DNA of 64,000 bases from Rhea pennata (Eukaryota > Chordata > Aves > Rheiformes > Rheidae). The stretch covers positions 1,302,001 through 1,366,000 of the forward strand of contig NC_084676.1 in the NCBI RefSeq assembly GCF_028389875.1. Reading direction: 5' to 3'. A model generated the notes under the pieces. The model was not told where the DNA came from, ran no database searches, and worked only from the letters and a program-made list of their open reading frames with translations. Of the stretch, positions 27,401 to 39,979 are shown in pieces (within the stretch, counting starts at the first letter, position 1; every line of letters starts with the position of its first letter). Made by a program: the position numbers and the translations under genes.

Positions 27401-30400
27401 CATTTCTTCACAAAAATGTGTAATTCCTGAATGAATCGTATAGTTCTCAGGTTCCTGGTGGGCCTCTCTTCACTGAGGGCAACACAAAATCCAGCATGTA
27501 AAGCTTGACCTTTCCTGATGAGAGCCTGGGTTTTCTGCTTGTGTTGTAGGCAAACCAGCTCAGCCTGTCAAAAGAGAACTCCTGCGGCACCGAGACTATA
27601 AGGTGGACCTGGAATCGAAGCTGGGAAAGACCATCGTCATCACCAAAACTACCCCACAGTCAGAGATGGGAGGGTAGGTCTTTGTGTTGGAGTCAGGGTT
27701 GTGTTGGTAAGACCTGGGGACTTAGGACTTAGCCCTCCTGAAAATGCAACTGAGACAGATCTCTGCTGCACACTTAGGTTTTGTTAGCCAGGAGGCCTGC
27801 CTGCAGAAAGGGGCCAACTGCTGTTGGTTTGGGTCTGTGATCTTGATATCTTTGTGCTGGGAATGAGAGAAACAGCTAGAGGCCTGTCCGTAGGAATGGT
27901 GTTTGGTTGCTATTTGTGAGGATTGTGTTTGGCCAAATGCTGAAAAGATTCGTAATTCATCCTAAGCCATTGAGCAGCTAAACAAATGCTTTAAGGTTGT
28001 ACTGTTATAAGAGTAGTCTGTGAGTGACTCACTGGCATAGCCAAGTAGCCAGCAGTGCCCGAGGAGATCCACATCCCTATACAGAATCCAGGGATGGAAG
28101 TGCAGGCAGGCCCTGGCTGAGTTTTTGCAGTAATAGGTGTTAAAGAGGACTAGAGCAGTGCTGTTTAAAGCTGTGACTCACTCCTAAGAGGTGATAGCTA
28201 TGTGAGGACTTACCTTGCCGCCAGATGAGAACAGACTGCAGTTAGGAGCTGAGGTGGGAACCTGGCCAGTCCTGCCTTTGGAGCCCTGTTGCAGCCATGT
28301 TCCCTGCCACTGGAAGGGGAAGATGCCACAGCTGCCCTGGTGATGGGTGAGCATGGGTCTTGGCTCCCGTCCTTCATTGCAGTGGCGTAGGCATCAAGAT
28401 CAGAAGTGGCAACTCCAATGTTAACTCAGGTAGCTCTGTAAATCTGGGGCTTGGCCTTGCACATCTCTTTGCGCTGGGGCTCTTTGCAATGGAAATTTCC
28501 TTGTCCTGGGTAGAAGAGCTTTATCCCAAAGGAAGGCATGGTCCTCCAATGAGTTTGAGACCAGATGATGAAATGGAAGTTCAGTTTATAATGCTGGGCT
28601 TGCACTTGCTTCTCTAATGCTGATGAGGAGTTTTGGCTTTGTGGCATTGGTCTGGTTTGATCTTAGCCTAGAGCAGCAGTCTGGGTTAGAACCAATGGGT
28701 CCAAATGATGCATGGATTTTGCATTTCAGATGTTCTTAAACTTCACTTCACAAAACAACTGTTTATCCCCTGCTTTGGAGCTAATGTCCCTCTATCCTGG
28801 CAGGTATTACTGCAACGTGTGTGACTGTGTGGTGAAAGACTCCATTAACTTCTTGGATCACATTAATGGCAAAAAACGTAAGGCTAATTTTTGTGGGTTG
28901 TTGGAGGGTTGGCTGACTCAGAGGGTTGCTGCAGTGTTCCAGGCAGTTCGTACGTGCTCTGGACCTTCATACTGAAGGCTGGGTGGCCTACTGGGTGGGT
29001 TGTACAGTGTTGTGTCAGGCGCTGTCACTCAGGAACACGGGGGCAACACTGCTGCCTGCACTTCCATTTGTTGTTTGCTCTGACCCTTAGGACTCGGATT
29101 CAGTGCGGCTAGGTCAGGTTGGCAGTACTGAGCTTCTGGGGTGAATGACCATGTACAGCCCTGTGCGTGAGTTTAGTCTGGCAATAGGAACTGTTTTAAG
29201 GGGATGGATGGCAAGCAGTAAGATGATGCCATTCTAAGAAATTTAAATTGGAGTCAGGGAAGGGGCTATGCACAGAGCTTTAAAGGCTCAGAATGTTGCT
29301 GAACATGGCTGGCTCCGTTCCTTTTTCTATAGACCAGAGGAATCTGGGCATGTCCATGAGGGTGGAGCGTTCCACGCTGGATCAGGTGAAAAAACGCTTT
29401 GAGGTAAACAAGAAGAAGATGGAGGAGAAGCAGAAGGACTATGATTTTGAGGAGAGGATGAAGGAGCTCCGTGAGGAGGTGAGCCTGGGCAATGGCAGTG
29501 CACTGCTGAGTCAATGGGCCCCAAGAAACATGTTTCATAGAGAAAGCAGCTCTAGTTCCTAATTCTATTCAACAGAAGTCTTGTTCTTGATAGCATGCAC
29601 CTCTGGTAGACTGCTTTGAGTTTTTGTTGTGTGTGTGTGTTTGTTTGTTTGTTTGTTTTTTCCCCTTTAATTCTCTGCTAGTCTCCCTGGAAATTCTTCT
29701 CCCCCTTTATGTGCAAGAATAACTTTTGACACTTTGGGCTCCAGCTGAGAGCAGCACAGCTCTGACAGTGCACCTGTTTTGTACCTTAACTTTGACTTTA
29801 ACAGATCTGCTAATCAGAGCACATATTTGCCCCCCGTCATTCTGAAGTTCTGCGCGATCCTTTGGATTGTTGGGGTTCCTTCTCCAGGTGGCACGTTGCC
29901 CCTGCATGGCCTCCCAACATGTGGAAGAGGCCTGTGAGGAATGTGATGTGCTGCAAGATGTGTGTGGAGGCAGTGAAAGATACTGAATCCCTCTCAAATC
30001 TGGGCTTAAATGGCAGTATCATGAAATGAAGATTGAATTCACTGGAAAAGCAGCTGACAAAGTTCTCCTGGGGACTGGGGAAGCTTCTGTGGATGCTTCT
30101 CTTTGATCAGCAGTCATTGAAAAGCCAAATATTAAAATTGCTGCCTGCTTGAGTCTCCCTGTCTGAGCCCTGAGCTTTGCTGCGCAGCTGAATGCCCTTT
30201 TAGGGATGCTGCTCAAATCCTAGCATAGAAAGAAGCCCTGTGCTCTGTCTCCAGCAGGCTTTGGTGCTGCTGAGCCTAATCTATTTGGAGGAGGTAAGAG
30301 ACATGCCTCAGCAGTGTGGGGAGAGCTGTGGGTTGAAAAGCTGCTGCCAATCAAGTTTAGCAACAAAGAAATCAGCAGCAACTTTGTGGTGTAGCTTTCT

Positions 30401-31197
30401 CCAGGGCATGGCTGTCTTTCCTAGTTGCTGAATGGTGAATGATGATGGGAATGGTGGGAGTAGTTGCTAAGTTGGAAGCCAAAGCTGTGCTTCTACACGA
30501 CCCAGTACAAGCCTGGCGCTCTTCCATGACCTGTGATCTTTGCGTAGTGAAACACTTTGATTAGAGCAGTGCAAACTCTTTGATGCCAAAACCCCCAAAG
30601 CTACTCAGAGCTCAGCTTCTGTTCCAGTGAGCAGCTGTCACTCTGCCACTCTGAAAGGCATCAGGCAGTGACATTCGACATTGCAGTTGCTGGAACAGGG
30701 CACTGGTACAAGGGAAACACCTCCTGCTTTAAAAACAGCTCCTTCTTGCCTCAGTGTTGATTCCAGATGAAGCCTCTGACATTTGTTCTGAAGCAGGAGC
30801 TGACAATTTCATGACACTTCTCTTTGACTACATCCGCTCTGTGTGTGACTTCATTCTTGGGGTCTGTAGACAAAGGGAGACCTCCTGAGAGATTGCAGTC
30901 CATGGTTCCCTCTGACTATTTTGTTTCTTCAGAGATGGCTTGGGTGTTGGGTAGGTCTTGGGATGACTGTGTCTCTGGGCAGTGCCCAGTGTCTCAAAAG
31001 CTTAGTTGGCTAAAGAGGTTCAAATTGCTTTGCTTATCTTTTCCTCACTGCAGGAGGAAAAGGCCAAAGCCTACAAAAAGGAGAAGCAGAGAGAGAAGAA
31101 AAGGAGGGCAGAAGAAGACTTAACATTTGAAGAGGATGATGAAATGGCAGCTGTGATGGGTTTCTCTGGTTTTGGTTCAACCAAAAAGAATCACTGA
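24158..31197 (+). CDS. ZMAT2: Zinc finger matrin-type protein 2 (spliceosomal Snu23 homologue)
   Basis: Component of the precatalytic spliceosome (yeast Snu23), acting in the nucleus in pre-mRNA splicing. Six coding exons: 24158-24175, 26945-27038, 27550-27673, 28804-28877, 29333-29478, 31054-31197. They join in frame to 199 aa, the length of human ZMAT2, with near-identical sequence throughout. Exon 1 gives only MASGSG. Exon 2 carries [19 protein letters not shown]. Exons 3-5 carry the U1-type C2H2 zinc finger ([13 protein letters not shown] to DHINGKKH, about residues 80-104, spacing C-x2-C-x12-H-x5-H). The rest is charged and probably helical ([21 protein letters not shown]), and it ends [17 protein letters not shown]. 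The ATG has A at -3 and G at +4. All splice sites are GT-AG. There is nothing odd in the coding sequence, and the gene is highly conserved. Confidence 0.97.
24176..26944. other. ZMAT2 intron 1
   Basis: A 2.8-kb intron. Its first 300 bp belong to the CpG island and hold two long G-runs. The rest is AT-rich with no recognised repeat, RNA gene or exon. Confidence 0.5.
29620..29660. repeat. (GT)n/(TTTG)n microsatellite in ZMAT2 intron 5
   Basis: A GTGTGTGTGTG run followed by five TTTG-type units and a T-run. Confidence 0.85.
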
Positions 31198-31474
31198 GCA
31201 GCTCTGGACTCTCCTCTTTCTTGAAACAATTGTTTTTACCAGGGGATTCTGGATAACTCTTTAAAGACTTGATTGAGGACTTGTATGTAAATCTGCCAGT
31301 AGAATTTGGCTGGAGGAATTGAAAACTGATTCCACGCTCTACCTGTGCTGCAGAACAAGCTCCACCTGTCATTAGCTTCTCATCTCCCTCTGTGTCCTAG
31401 ATCTGGCTACTCGTCACTGTGCTCTGTGGCCTTGTGTGTGCAGGGAAATGTTCTGCTGGGTATGTTTTTGTGTC

Positions 31475-31480
31475 AATAAA
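31475..31480 (+). terminator. ZMAT2 poly(A) signal AATAAA
   Basis: A canonical signal in GTCAATAAAGTAC, about 280 nt after the ZMAT2 stop and followed by a T/G-rich stretch. It gives a short 3' UTR. Confidence 0.8.
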
Positions 31481-31499
31481 GTACACAGTTCTGTACAGG

Positions 31500-34400
31500 C
31501 AGCATCGCTCAGAATTATTCTAGTCAAATGGACATTATTGTTTTGGGGCTGTGTGTTCAAGATGCGGGGAGTGATTCGGTTTCTTTTCAGATCATGTAAC
31601 TGAAGGAAATGTGCTACATGAGCGGTGGTGATTTGTTCAACCTGAATCTTTATGGCTTGAGCTGAGCAGAGCTGGTGGTTGCTTGGAGTCTGAGTTGCTG
31701 AAACTTTCCTGTGTATTTTATCAGTAACAGATTTAACTTTTACTTTCCTGGTTTTCCTTGTGTTTCATGGCATAACTATGGTGTTCCTAAAGCAAGGGAG
31801 AAGTTCCTCCCTGGGGTTGATCTAGGATAGAGCAAATGGCAGAAAAGATGTGTGCAGTTTGCCAAAAATAAATAAACTGATAATTTTAATTGGCCGTTTG
31901 CTGGGAGTTTGATTCCTTTTTTGTTTTGAAGCTTCTGCATCTTACTGAGAAGAGTGGCTGACATCTCCCAAGGTATGCAAAGCCGGCGGTGGTCTCTTGG
32001 GGCGCTTCATGGAAATGAAGACAGGACTTGTCCTCCCCGTCCCTCAGTGGATACTTGCTCAGCTGTATCCCATGCGCAGGCAGTTGTCCTTGTTCTTTGC
32101 TTTCTAAAGTAGTGCTGGAGATGTGTATAAAAACTGGGAGGGTGGAGGGAGGCGAGGACAGGACTGGGGACCTGCATTTCTATTAGGGAATCCCAGAGCG
32201 GACTGGGCTGTGCTCCAGAATTTACCAGTCAATATATGAAGGATCATTTCTTTCCTACTGACTTTGAGTGTCACTTCACCTCTGCTCTTCCCTAAATCCT
32301 CTTCATTGCTGCTTTTATTTACTTCAATCAGACCTTGTGTGAATCATTTCCATCTCCGGTTAGGATTTACATCTTGTGTGACTGAGTGTTTTTTTTTTTT
32401 TTTTTTTTTTTTTTTTCCTTCATAGCTCTGTATCTCTCTTTCTGCTCTCACTCTTTTATGTATATTGATGGGATCCTTGTTCTTGCCCTTCTCTGTACCT
32501 TTATGAAATTTCCTAGCTGAGGAAGGCTGAAGTGTGTTTAGCCTTCTCTTTCCGATACGTCTAGAACAAATCCTATAATGCTTTGCTGCTGTTTTAATTC
32601 CTTAATCTTAGACTGCTGACAGCTTCATTGCCTCAGGTCTTTCCACTTCAATTCAGATTATAATCCCCATTGAAGATGCTATTGAAATGATATATAGCCA
32701 GTCAGATACAACTGTCCTTGGAGATTTGACCCTTTCAACTCGGCAATTCTTTGACTTCTGCAAATGCTCCCTCAGCATACGGGCTGGAAAGGCAGCTTTC
32801 ATTCCAGCCACGTACCTGGTGCTGTTCAGACTGCAGCGCATGGCTCCAGCTGAATGGGAGAGAGGAGATGCTTGTGCCTTTGTGCCCTCCAGGGTGGGGA
32901 AGAGATGCTGCCATGGCGCTGTTTCACGCGCATTAAAAGTTTAGGGCATTTCAGACAAGATTTAGCAGCAGCCGTTTTACCCCAGGCACCAACTCTGCAG
33001 CCAAACGGACCCTCACTGCAGCCTGAACTAATTCAGTTTGGGCTAACACTGCTGAAATGTGTGATGGGCCAGCAGACGCTGCTTTGCACCCTTCATCTTT
33101 CCTGCTTTGTGACCTTGAAGCAGTGTCAACGGCTGCTGCCTTGGTTTCCCTGTGGAGCATCTCTTGCTTCTCATTCATCTCAGCACATCCATGGGGAGAG
33201 GTATGAAAGGGATAGCCCAGCTTCCCATGCTCCTAAATGCCTTCTTCTCCTGTCCTGGGACAGGTGGCAAGGCTTGTGCAGGACTTGAGCATGTTCAGGT
33301 CTCACTCTCTCTGCCTGGTGCTCTCCATCGCTCTCTGTGCCCTGTCAGAGAGGAGGAAGAGGAGCAGGAAATGCCTCTGCAGTGCAGCGGGGTGCGAGAG
33401 GGCTTTCATTAACATGGCTCTTCCCCAGCCTTCACTAAAAGCCTTTTACCCAGACCCAAGCCTGAGGCCATCTGCATCCACTGGGCTGAAGCGGCCGCCT
33501 ACGCGTGCCAACATCTCCGTGCGCTGCCCGGTCCCCGCGCTGGGGCTGCTCTCTCTGGGGGAGCCCAGCTCTTTGTCTTGGCTGCTTGCTGAGAGCAGCG
33601 GCGTGTGCAGGAGCAGAGATACAAGCTCTTGCTGGATTCCCAGCAGCAGGAGCTGCCTCTAGCCAAGGATGAAAAGCTGGTTTCATGGGGGGAAATAATA
33701 TTTAGAGAAGAGACAGATAACGTTCCCTGCACACTCTGCATTAACCCTTAGCTCCCAGCATTGCTTGCTGCCCCCGCAGCAGCAGAGCAGTGATTCTCCA
33801 TGGCTCTTCATTAACTCTCGTTGTTTCCATGCTGAGCTGCAAGCCTGCCGGTGGAGAGGAGGTTGTGCCTTTGTAGCACGGAGGTGGCTTGGGGGTTTTT
33901 ATCTGGGGAGAGGCAGGGCCCAGCTTAGCATCTCTTCTTGCTGCTTCTCCTCACCATCAAACAGCCCCAGGACACTCTGTGCCTGCTCCTTCTGACTTCA
34001 CTCTTCTAAGGCTTGTGACCTCTTCTGGTGCAGCTCTTCTGCTGGTTTGTACTGGGCCAAATGGGGGTTGGTGGAGAAAGGCAGGGCATTTCTCATGTCT
34101 CCTGTGTCCTGGCCAGGATACCCTGTCTCATCTCCCTAGGAATGTGGTTTGATGTGCCTGATGCCAGCTCAGTGCCTGGTCTCAGTGCCTGGGTGGAGAG
34201 GTGCAGGGCCCACTCTGGCCGGCTGGCGAGTGGTTCTTTGTGACATGCAGCCCCTCGACCCTGTGGGGACAATCTCCCGGTTCAGCAGACTTATACACAC
34301 ACCACTCAGTCCCAGATGAGCTGGAGACTGTGGTCAGCCTGAACGAGTCTATCCCTGCTCCGTGAAATTAAACATTGATGGCGGTGCTTGGGGAAGCGCT

Positions 34401-36100
34401 CAAGCGTCACGGCAGACCCCAGAGAAAACAACAATTTCTTTTGCTCGCGCTGCTTCTTCTCTCACAGCTATTCATTTCCCTGTCCTTGTCCTGGGGGGGG
34501 GGGGGGTAGGGGGAGGGAAGACCCTGCAGAGTGCCTGAATCCCGCCACGTGCAGCACGATGCTGCTGCCCCCCTTCTTGCCAGGGGCATTTGGAGGGCTG
34601 CTCTGCGCCCCTGCATCCCTGCCCTCTCCTGCTGTCCTGCATGGGCAAAGCTGGGCCTGTCTCTCTCTTCACACTGCATTCAGGAATGGAGTAGCAGCAG
34701 CTAGATCCAACCCAGGGTTCACACTGTACCAGTAAAACAACTGGGTTTGGCCCTGCACCAGAGACCCAGAGGGATGTTGGGGAAGGGAGGTTTCCAGCCC
34801 AGCCCCGTGCATTACTCTGCCTTGGCCAGTGGAATCGCGATGTGCCTCAGTGACTTTATTGGCAGTGTTGGCACTAAAAGACCAGCTTTTTTAGCGGTTT
34901 ACACCCATTTCCCTCCCCCTTCTCTCCCCCCCCCCCCCCCAGATTGCTGTGTAAGTGCTTGGCAGAGGCTCCAGTCTTCCCACTGCTCAGGCCATATGCT
35001 AATGCTGCCCCAGTTAGGCAGCAGTTCTTGCCATTCACCATCATTAAGCTAAATTACTTCCATGGGAGACATTCCCATAAATCTGCCCTCCCGCTTTACT
35101 TTGACCCAGTAACACGGTGCTGGGAGGATCTACCATCAAACCCCAGCTCTGTTGGGATGTGCGTTGGAGGGGGGTAGGACATGGGCGGGGCCAGACCACA
35201 AAGGCAGGTTCCTGGGTCTCCCGTGCCCCATCAGTCAACCCTCCATTGCGACAGTCTGCCATATAACCCTGGGGCCAATACTTCTGCCTGTCCACCCCAG
35301 CCTGTTGGCTCAACATTGTTGAGGGACAGCCCTAGAGCTTCCTGCTTCCTAAGTGTTATCCTGATCCAGTTTGGTCCATGCCCTTTGCTTCCTGTGAAGC
35401 TGGTGGAGAAGGTGGCACACTCGGCAGCACCCTCAGGCTGCTCTGCATCCTCCCAGTGCATCCCAAGCTCCATTGCCACACTTAAGGGTTGGCTCTCAGC
35501 CTAACCAGCTCTGAGGATGCAACCTGTCCTGCTTTCCTCACCCAGGAGAGGAACACGTCCCTGTGGGAGACCCTGCTATGTACCAGTGAGGGCAACAGTG
35601 CAAGACTCAGTCGGAATCTGCATTTCTGAAGAAGGAAGAATGGAGGGATGGAGGAACAGTGGCAGGGGCAGGCTGGAGACTTGAGTGTGGGTTCCTTGGG
35701 CTGGGAGGTGTTCAATTCTCCTCTGGAGCTTGGAGGTTGTGATTTTCTGAAAAGAGCCAAGTGGGGAGCAGGGGACAGTGGCAGTGAAGTGATGCTTGTC
35801 CTGGAAACCTGAGCAGGTCAGGCTCTTCTCCATACACTCAGCACTCATGGCTGGGCCAGGTTAGGCTACAAATAGGGCTGAGTGGGAAGTGACAGTCCAC
35901 GTGAGTGCTCCAGATGGGGAGGACAGGGATGGCCCCCGGTGGCTCACTCCATCGCTGTCAGAACTGTTCGCTTGTTTGGCTGGAGGGTTGCTGGAAGGAT
36001 CGTTTCTACTGGGCTCCGTGGAAGGGCTCATGAGCGTGGGAGGCTTCTGGTAGGGCACATGAGCAAAGGAGAGACATTTTCTTTGTTCTGACAAAAGAAA
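31500..36100. other. Intergenic DNA between ZMAT2 and the protocadherin, part 1
   Basis: I find no gene. It contains an AATAAA-rich stretch near 31,867, a T-run (32,389-32,416), a G-run of 14 (34,493-34,506) and a C-run (34,927-34,940). In mammals vault RNA genes lie in this interval. I looked for their TTCGA-containing B box and found no match here. Open frames of 100-140 codons show no recognisable domain. Confidence 0.5.
32389..32416. repeat. T homopolymer, 28 bases
   Basis: An uninterrupted T-run. It has no flanking structure that would mark it as the tail of a minus-strand retrotransposed copy. Confidence 0.9.
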
Positions 36101-36159
36101 AAATCATCATCAGCCAGAGAACAAACAGCTTCAAGCTGAAGAAGGATCAGGGCAATAGG

Positions 36160-37600
36160 GTGATGGAGAGAAGCAGGGGGAAACGAGGGAGGAGGCACAT
36201 GGGGACAGGGTGTCCACAGGAACCCTTTCGGGGAGCTGTGATCTTAGAGCAAATTTCTGCTGCTGGCTGTTCACCAGGGGAATCATTTGACCAAATCACA
36301 TGTGTGTTCCCGTTGCATGGCTTTGCTGTGCTGAGAGCCTCAGGGGGGTCAGGGCCCCTCTGCAGAGCGCTGCGCACACCCGAAGCAGGAAAACGGTCCC
36401 TGCCCTCAAGAGTGTGTGATCTACCAGGCAGCCGGGGAGCCCAGGGGGCACTGGCATGCCTTTGTTCCTCCTCTTTCTTTTCCACCTTCAGATTTTTTTC
36501 TCTGCTTTCAGCCCACTGTGTGTACATCACTCCCCTCCCTCCCCTTTCTACCCACATTTCCTGTCTGATTTTCTTTTCTCTCTACAAATATGTGTTCCTT
36601 GTCACTGTCCTTTCTCCACATGCTCCATCTTCTAATTATTATCCTTTTTCCTCCATCAGTGTTGCCTCTCTAAACTTGTTCTTTCTCCCTTGCCATCTCT
36701 CCCCGTTTTCCCACAGGACCTCCTCTTCCCTTTCTCTCCTTGTTCCTCTCCCCTTCCCTCCAGTCACTCTGTCTCCCTGCTCGTTCTCTCTCTCTGTCTC
36801 CCTTTTGCTGACAGTTTGGGGGAATCTGTCTGTGTCAACGCACGAATTCCATTATTTATCGGCTGAGCGAAGCGAGGTCCTACACTCGTCTGTAATTGTC
36901 TGTAGATCAAAGCGCTTGCTCATGGCAGCTTTGCCTCCTTGCAGCATAACAACACCCCCCAGCTTTGCACTCCCCATCCTCCCAGGGGAGTTGGACGTGT
37001 CGACACCCTCAGTGACTGATCTCCCAGACAGAGAGAAAAGAAGTAGGGCTGGTGGGGGAGAAAGGGAGTCTTGGAGGATCTGCAAATCTCCCAGGAGTAG
37101 ACAGGGATGTTGGGAGGCATCATGGAGGGCCACACAGTTCCTGGCAAGCGTTAAGGGAGGGTAGGAAGGTAGAGAGGGTCTCTAGTCTAGGAATGAGGAT
37201 GGCTAAAGAAAATGGAGGGGGAACTGGGAAGAAGAAACATTCTCATACCTGCCCAGGACTGAAAGAACTGGGATTTCCTCTCCAGAGAGGCATTCCCAGA
37301 GAGCCAGGATGGGTCCATGGGAACAGATAGCTGAAGAGCAGAAGTGTAGACAAAGGAGAATGTGCTTTTTTTCTCCCTTTCCCTCTCGAGATCCACCAAC
37401 CCAGCCCAGAAGCATGGAAATCTGAAGCGAGATGCATGCACAAATTGGTTGTTCAGGTATTGGTGCAGGGAGATGCAAGGGGAGAGCAAAAAAGGAACAT
37501 CAACCCCAGCTCCCATCTCTCTGTCTTCTTGCCTGGGTCGCTGTAACTCCCATATTCCTGGCTGCTATTTAGCTTTGAGGCACCTTTCTAAGTTCACCTG
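36160..37600. other. Pyrimidine-rich intergenic stretch
   Basis: From about 36,470 to 36,810 the plus strand is strongly C/T-rich (CTCC, TTCTC and TCTCTC runs). This keeps a 334-codon frame open, whose product is low-complexity Ser/Pro/Leu/Phe and is not credible as a protein. Nothing else is recognised. Confidence 0.6.
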
Positions 37601-37895
37601 AAAGTGCTCGACAGCAACCAGAGTTTGGTTCAGCCTCCTGCCCTTGTGGTGAGTCCTCCTGCAGTGAGTCCCCTGGGACAAGCTGCATTGTGAGTGCATG
37701 CCCACACCATGCTGTGTAGTGAGTGGGTGGACACTGCCCCTCCATAACACCAAAACCGGGAGAAACCCTGCTGTTGTCCACAGATATGTCCTTCCATTGT
37801 ACTTTCTACCAGTAGAGTGGGCATGTTCCTCAAGAACGTGTCCATCTCTCCTGGAGAGTGGAGCATGCAGCCAAGTGCTCTCAAGGACAGAGGCT

Positions 37896-38181
37896 GGGAA
37901 AGGGAAAGGGAAAGGGAAAGGGAAAGGGAAAGGGAAAGGGAAAGGGAAAGGGGAGGAAAGAGGAGAGGAGAGGAGAGGAGAGGAGAGGAGAGGAGAGGAG
38001 AGGAGAGGAGAGGAGAGGAGAGGGGAGGGGAGGGGAGGGGAGGGGAGGGGAGGGGAGGGGAGGGGAGAGGAGAGGAGAGGAGAGGAGAGGAGAGGAGAGG
38101 AGAGGAGAGGAGAGGAGAGGAGAGGAGAGGAGAGGAGAGGAGAGGAGAGGAGAGGAGAGGAGAGGAGAGGAGAGGAGGAGG
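37896..38181 (+). repeat. Purine-only satellite: (GGGAAA)n then (GGAGA)n
   Basis: About 285 nt in which every base of the plus strand is A or G. A GGGAAA hexamer array (about 37,896-37,951) passes into a GGAGA/GAGGA pentamer array with a central GGGGA variant block (about 38,022-38,066) and ends near 38,181. Frames on both strands stay open through it (Glu/Arg/Gly one way, Leu/Ser/Pro the other) and are artefacts of the repeat. Confidence 0.97.
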
Positions 38182-38199
38182 CATGATTTCAGGGTCTAA

Positions 38200-38503
38200 G
38201 CACAGGACCATGGAGGCCTTTTGCCAAGGGAGGTTGTCAGTGTTATGGTCCCTTGCCTGGAGTTCTTTAGGAGCTGACAGGAGATTTCCTTGTGACCACA
38301 GGACCTGCTTCTCATAGGAGAGAGCAGATGAAGTGTCTTCTTGTATCACCAACACAAAGGAGACAGCTGCAATGGTTTCTCTGCTGGAAAATGTGAGGTC
38401 AACCTGAACCCTTCTCCCCAGAGCTGATCTTTCCATTTCATCCAGGTACATCAGGAAACGTGGGTTTGATGAAACCAAATCTTCTGCCCCACATGGATCT
38501 GCA
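38200..38503 (-). other. Possible exon of an unidentified minus-strand gene or relic
   Basis: Reading minus, a pyrimidine tract and AG acceptor (TTTTTATGTTTGCAG) precede about 64 codons of balanced, protein-like composition (for example VQVDLTFSSRETIAAV and SFVLVIQEDTSS). A CAG|GTCCTG site could be a donor. I do not recognise the sequence. No adjoining exon was found with confidence, although 38,734-39,310 on the same strand also has short open stretches beside AG/GT sites. It may be a lineage-specific gene, an old pseudogene or chance. Confidence 0.2.
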
Positions 38504-38509
38504 AACATA

Positions 38510-39769
38510 AAAAGACGGAAAGTTATTAGCAGTTCTAACAGCTTGATCCCCTCTTGCGGTTCAATGCATGAAATTGCCCAAGGCTCTAACCTCAAGCCAT
38601 GAGACCTTATGCCTTTAAATGTCTTGTTGTCCCCAATGTTTCTTCCTTGTGACAGCTCTCTGGCCTTACAGTCAAACCACCTCCAGCTTCTTTTGAATAA
38701 AAAGTTCAATCTGTTTCATTTAAGTATGTTCTTCTAAGGTATTTTTCCCAAGCCTTTCAAATCTGCAGATATAGATGTTGTGTGCAATATTGCAAGACGA
38801 GTTACACGGTGCCAGCAGAGGAGTGACATCACCTTCTCTCTCCCAAGGCCTATTCTTTCCCTCATCCAAGGATCACAGCACTGTTCAGCCTGACTTTCCT
38901 GCCTGTCGATCCCCACAGTATATCTCAGAGTTCCAGGAACGGAAATATACTCACAGGGCATTAAGGAGGTGTCTGGGAGAGGACAAGTTTCAGCTCTCGG
39001 GATAATGGAGCATTAACTCTTCTTCTGTTTCAGGTCTGGGGGTCTCTTACTTCAAGAGGAATGAGACACCAGCCACAAAACCAGCTCCCCTTGCAGCACT
39101 GGGCTGGCAAGAAAATTTCCCTCTCTCAAGCAGGAATGGAGAGGTCTTCTTTATAAGCTGCCAATGAGGTCTCTGTCCTACAGGGAGCCAAGAGAACTGG
39201 GTCACCCAGAAGCTGAGCAGGGCCTGTCCACACATGTCCTAAAAATGCTGAGAAGTAGATGACAACTACAGAGGATTGCTGTGAGCTGATCTGAGTCTGT
39301 ATCTCAACCTCCATCCATCCCAGGTAGAAAAGTTGGGGGATTCATTCCTATGTATGGCTGGCCAAGAGAATCCAATTTACCCTATCAATATTGGCCTTTG
39401 ATCTGGCTTCCTCAGCTGCATCTTATTCTCACCTACAGACCATGTGGAACTTCAGGAAAACCTTACTGATGTACCAGGGTCCAATTCTACCTGGTGTGAA
39501 AGGCGTATCTGCACCACTGTCCTTTGTCAGGGTGTATGAGGATGCTGAGCAACTTGAGCAAGAATGGAGCCTGTGGGCTGGGATTTCCAGTCACTCAGGT
39601 GGAATGGATTCCCAGCATCCCCCAGAGCTCCATATCTCACCTTTGGGCCAGGGACCTGCAAAAAGCAATGTCTCCTTGCCCAAGATGATAGCAGAGCTCT
39701 CTTGAAACTAAGGCATCTGTCCCCTTCACCTCTCGGGCCACTTCTGAGTTGTTGCAGACTGGGGCTTTC
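38510..39769. other. Intergenic, nothing firm
   Basis: Short frames on the minus strand (about 38,734-38,961 and 39,047-39,314) are bounded by weak splice-like sites but match nothing I know. No repeats are recognised. Confidence 0.35.
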
Positions 39770-39975
39770 AGAATCACAGAATGATTTTGGTCAGGAAGAA
39801 CCTCTGGAGGTCTCAGGTTCAACAGCTGCTCTCAGTATGGCTGGTAAATCAGGTTGAACATTGTCTCATCCAGGTGAGATTTGAATATCTCCAAGGATAT
39901 TCCAGCAACGAAGGTGTGGTAGACTGCCCAGCAAGCACTGGTAAAAACACCTGACCAGCCACCATCCTCTTCAAG
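39770..39975 (-). mobile_element. Degraded CR1 LINE 3' fragment
   Basis: Opens with CAGAATCACAGAATGATTTT (reverse complement of the CR1 tail). It then has diverged CR1 blocks, including CTCTGGAGGTCTC and GATTTGAATATCTCCAAGGA. It is more diverged than the other CR1 copies here. Confidence 0.8.
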
Positions 39976-39979
39976 GTGC

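Noticed and set aside
36160-37164. 334-codon plus-strand frame
   Set aside because: It is kept open by a C/T-rich stretch. The product is low-complexity, with no domain, no promoter and no splice context.
37630-38709. 359-codon minus-strand frame and several plus-strand frames over the purine tract
   Set aside because: The middle is a simple repeat read as Leu/Ser/Pro or Glu/Arg/Gly. Only the end near 38,203-38,503 has normal composition, and it is reported separately as uncertain.
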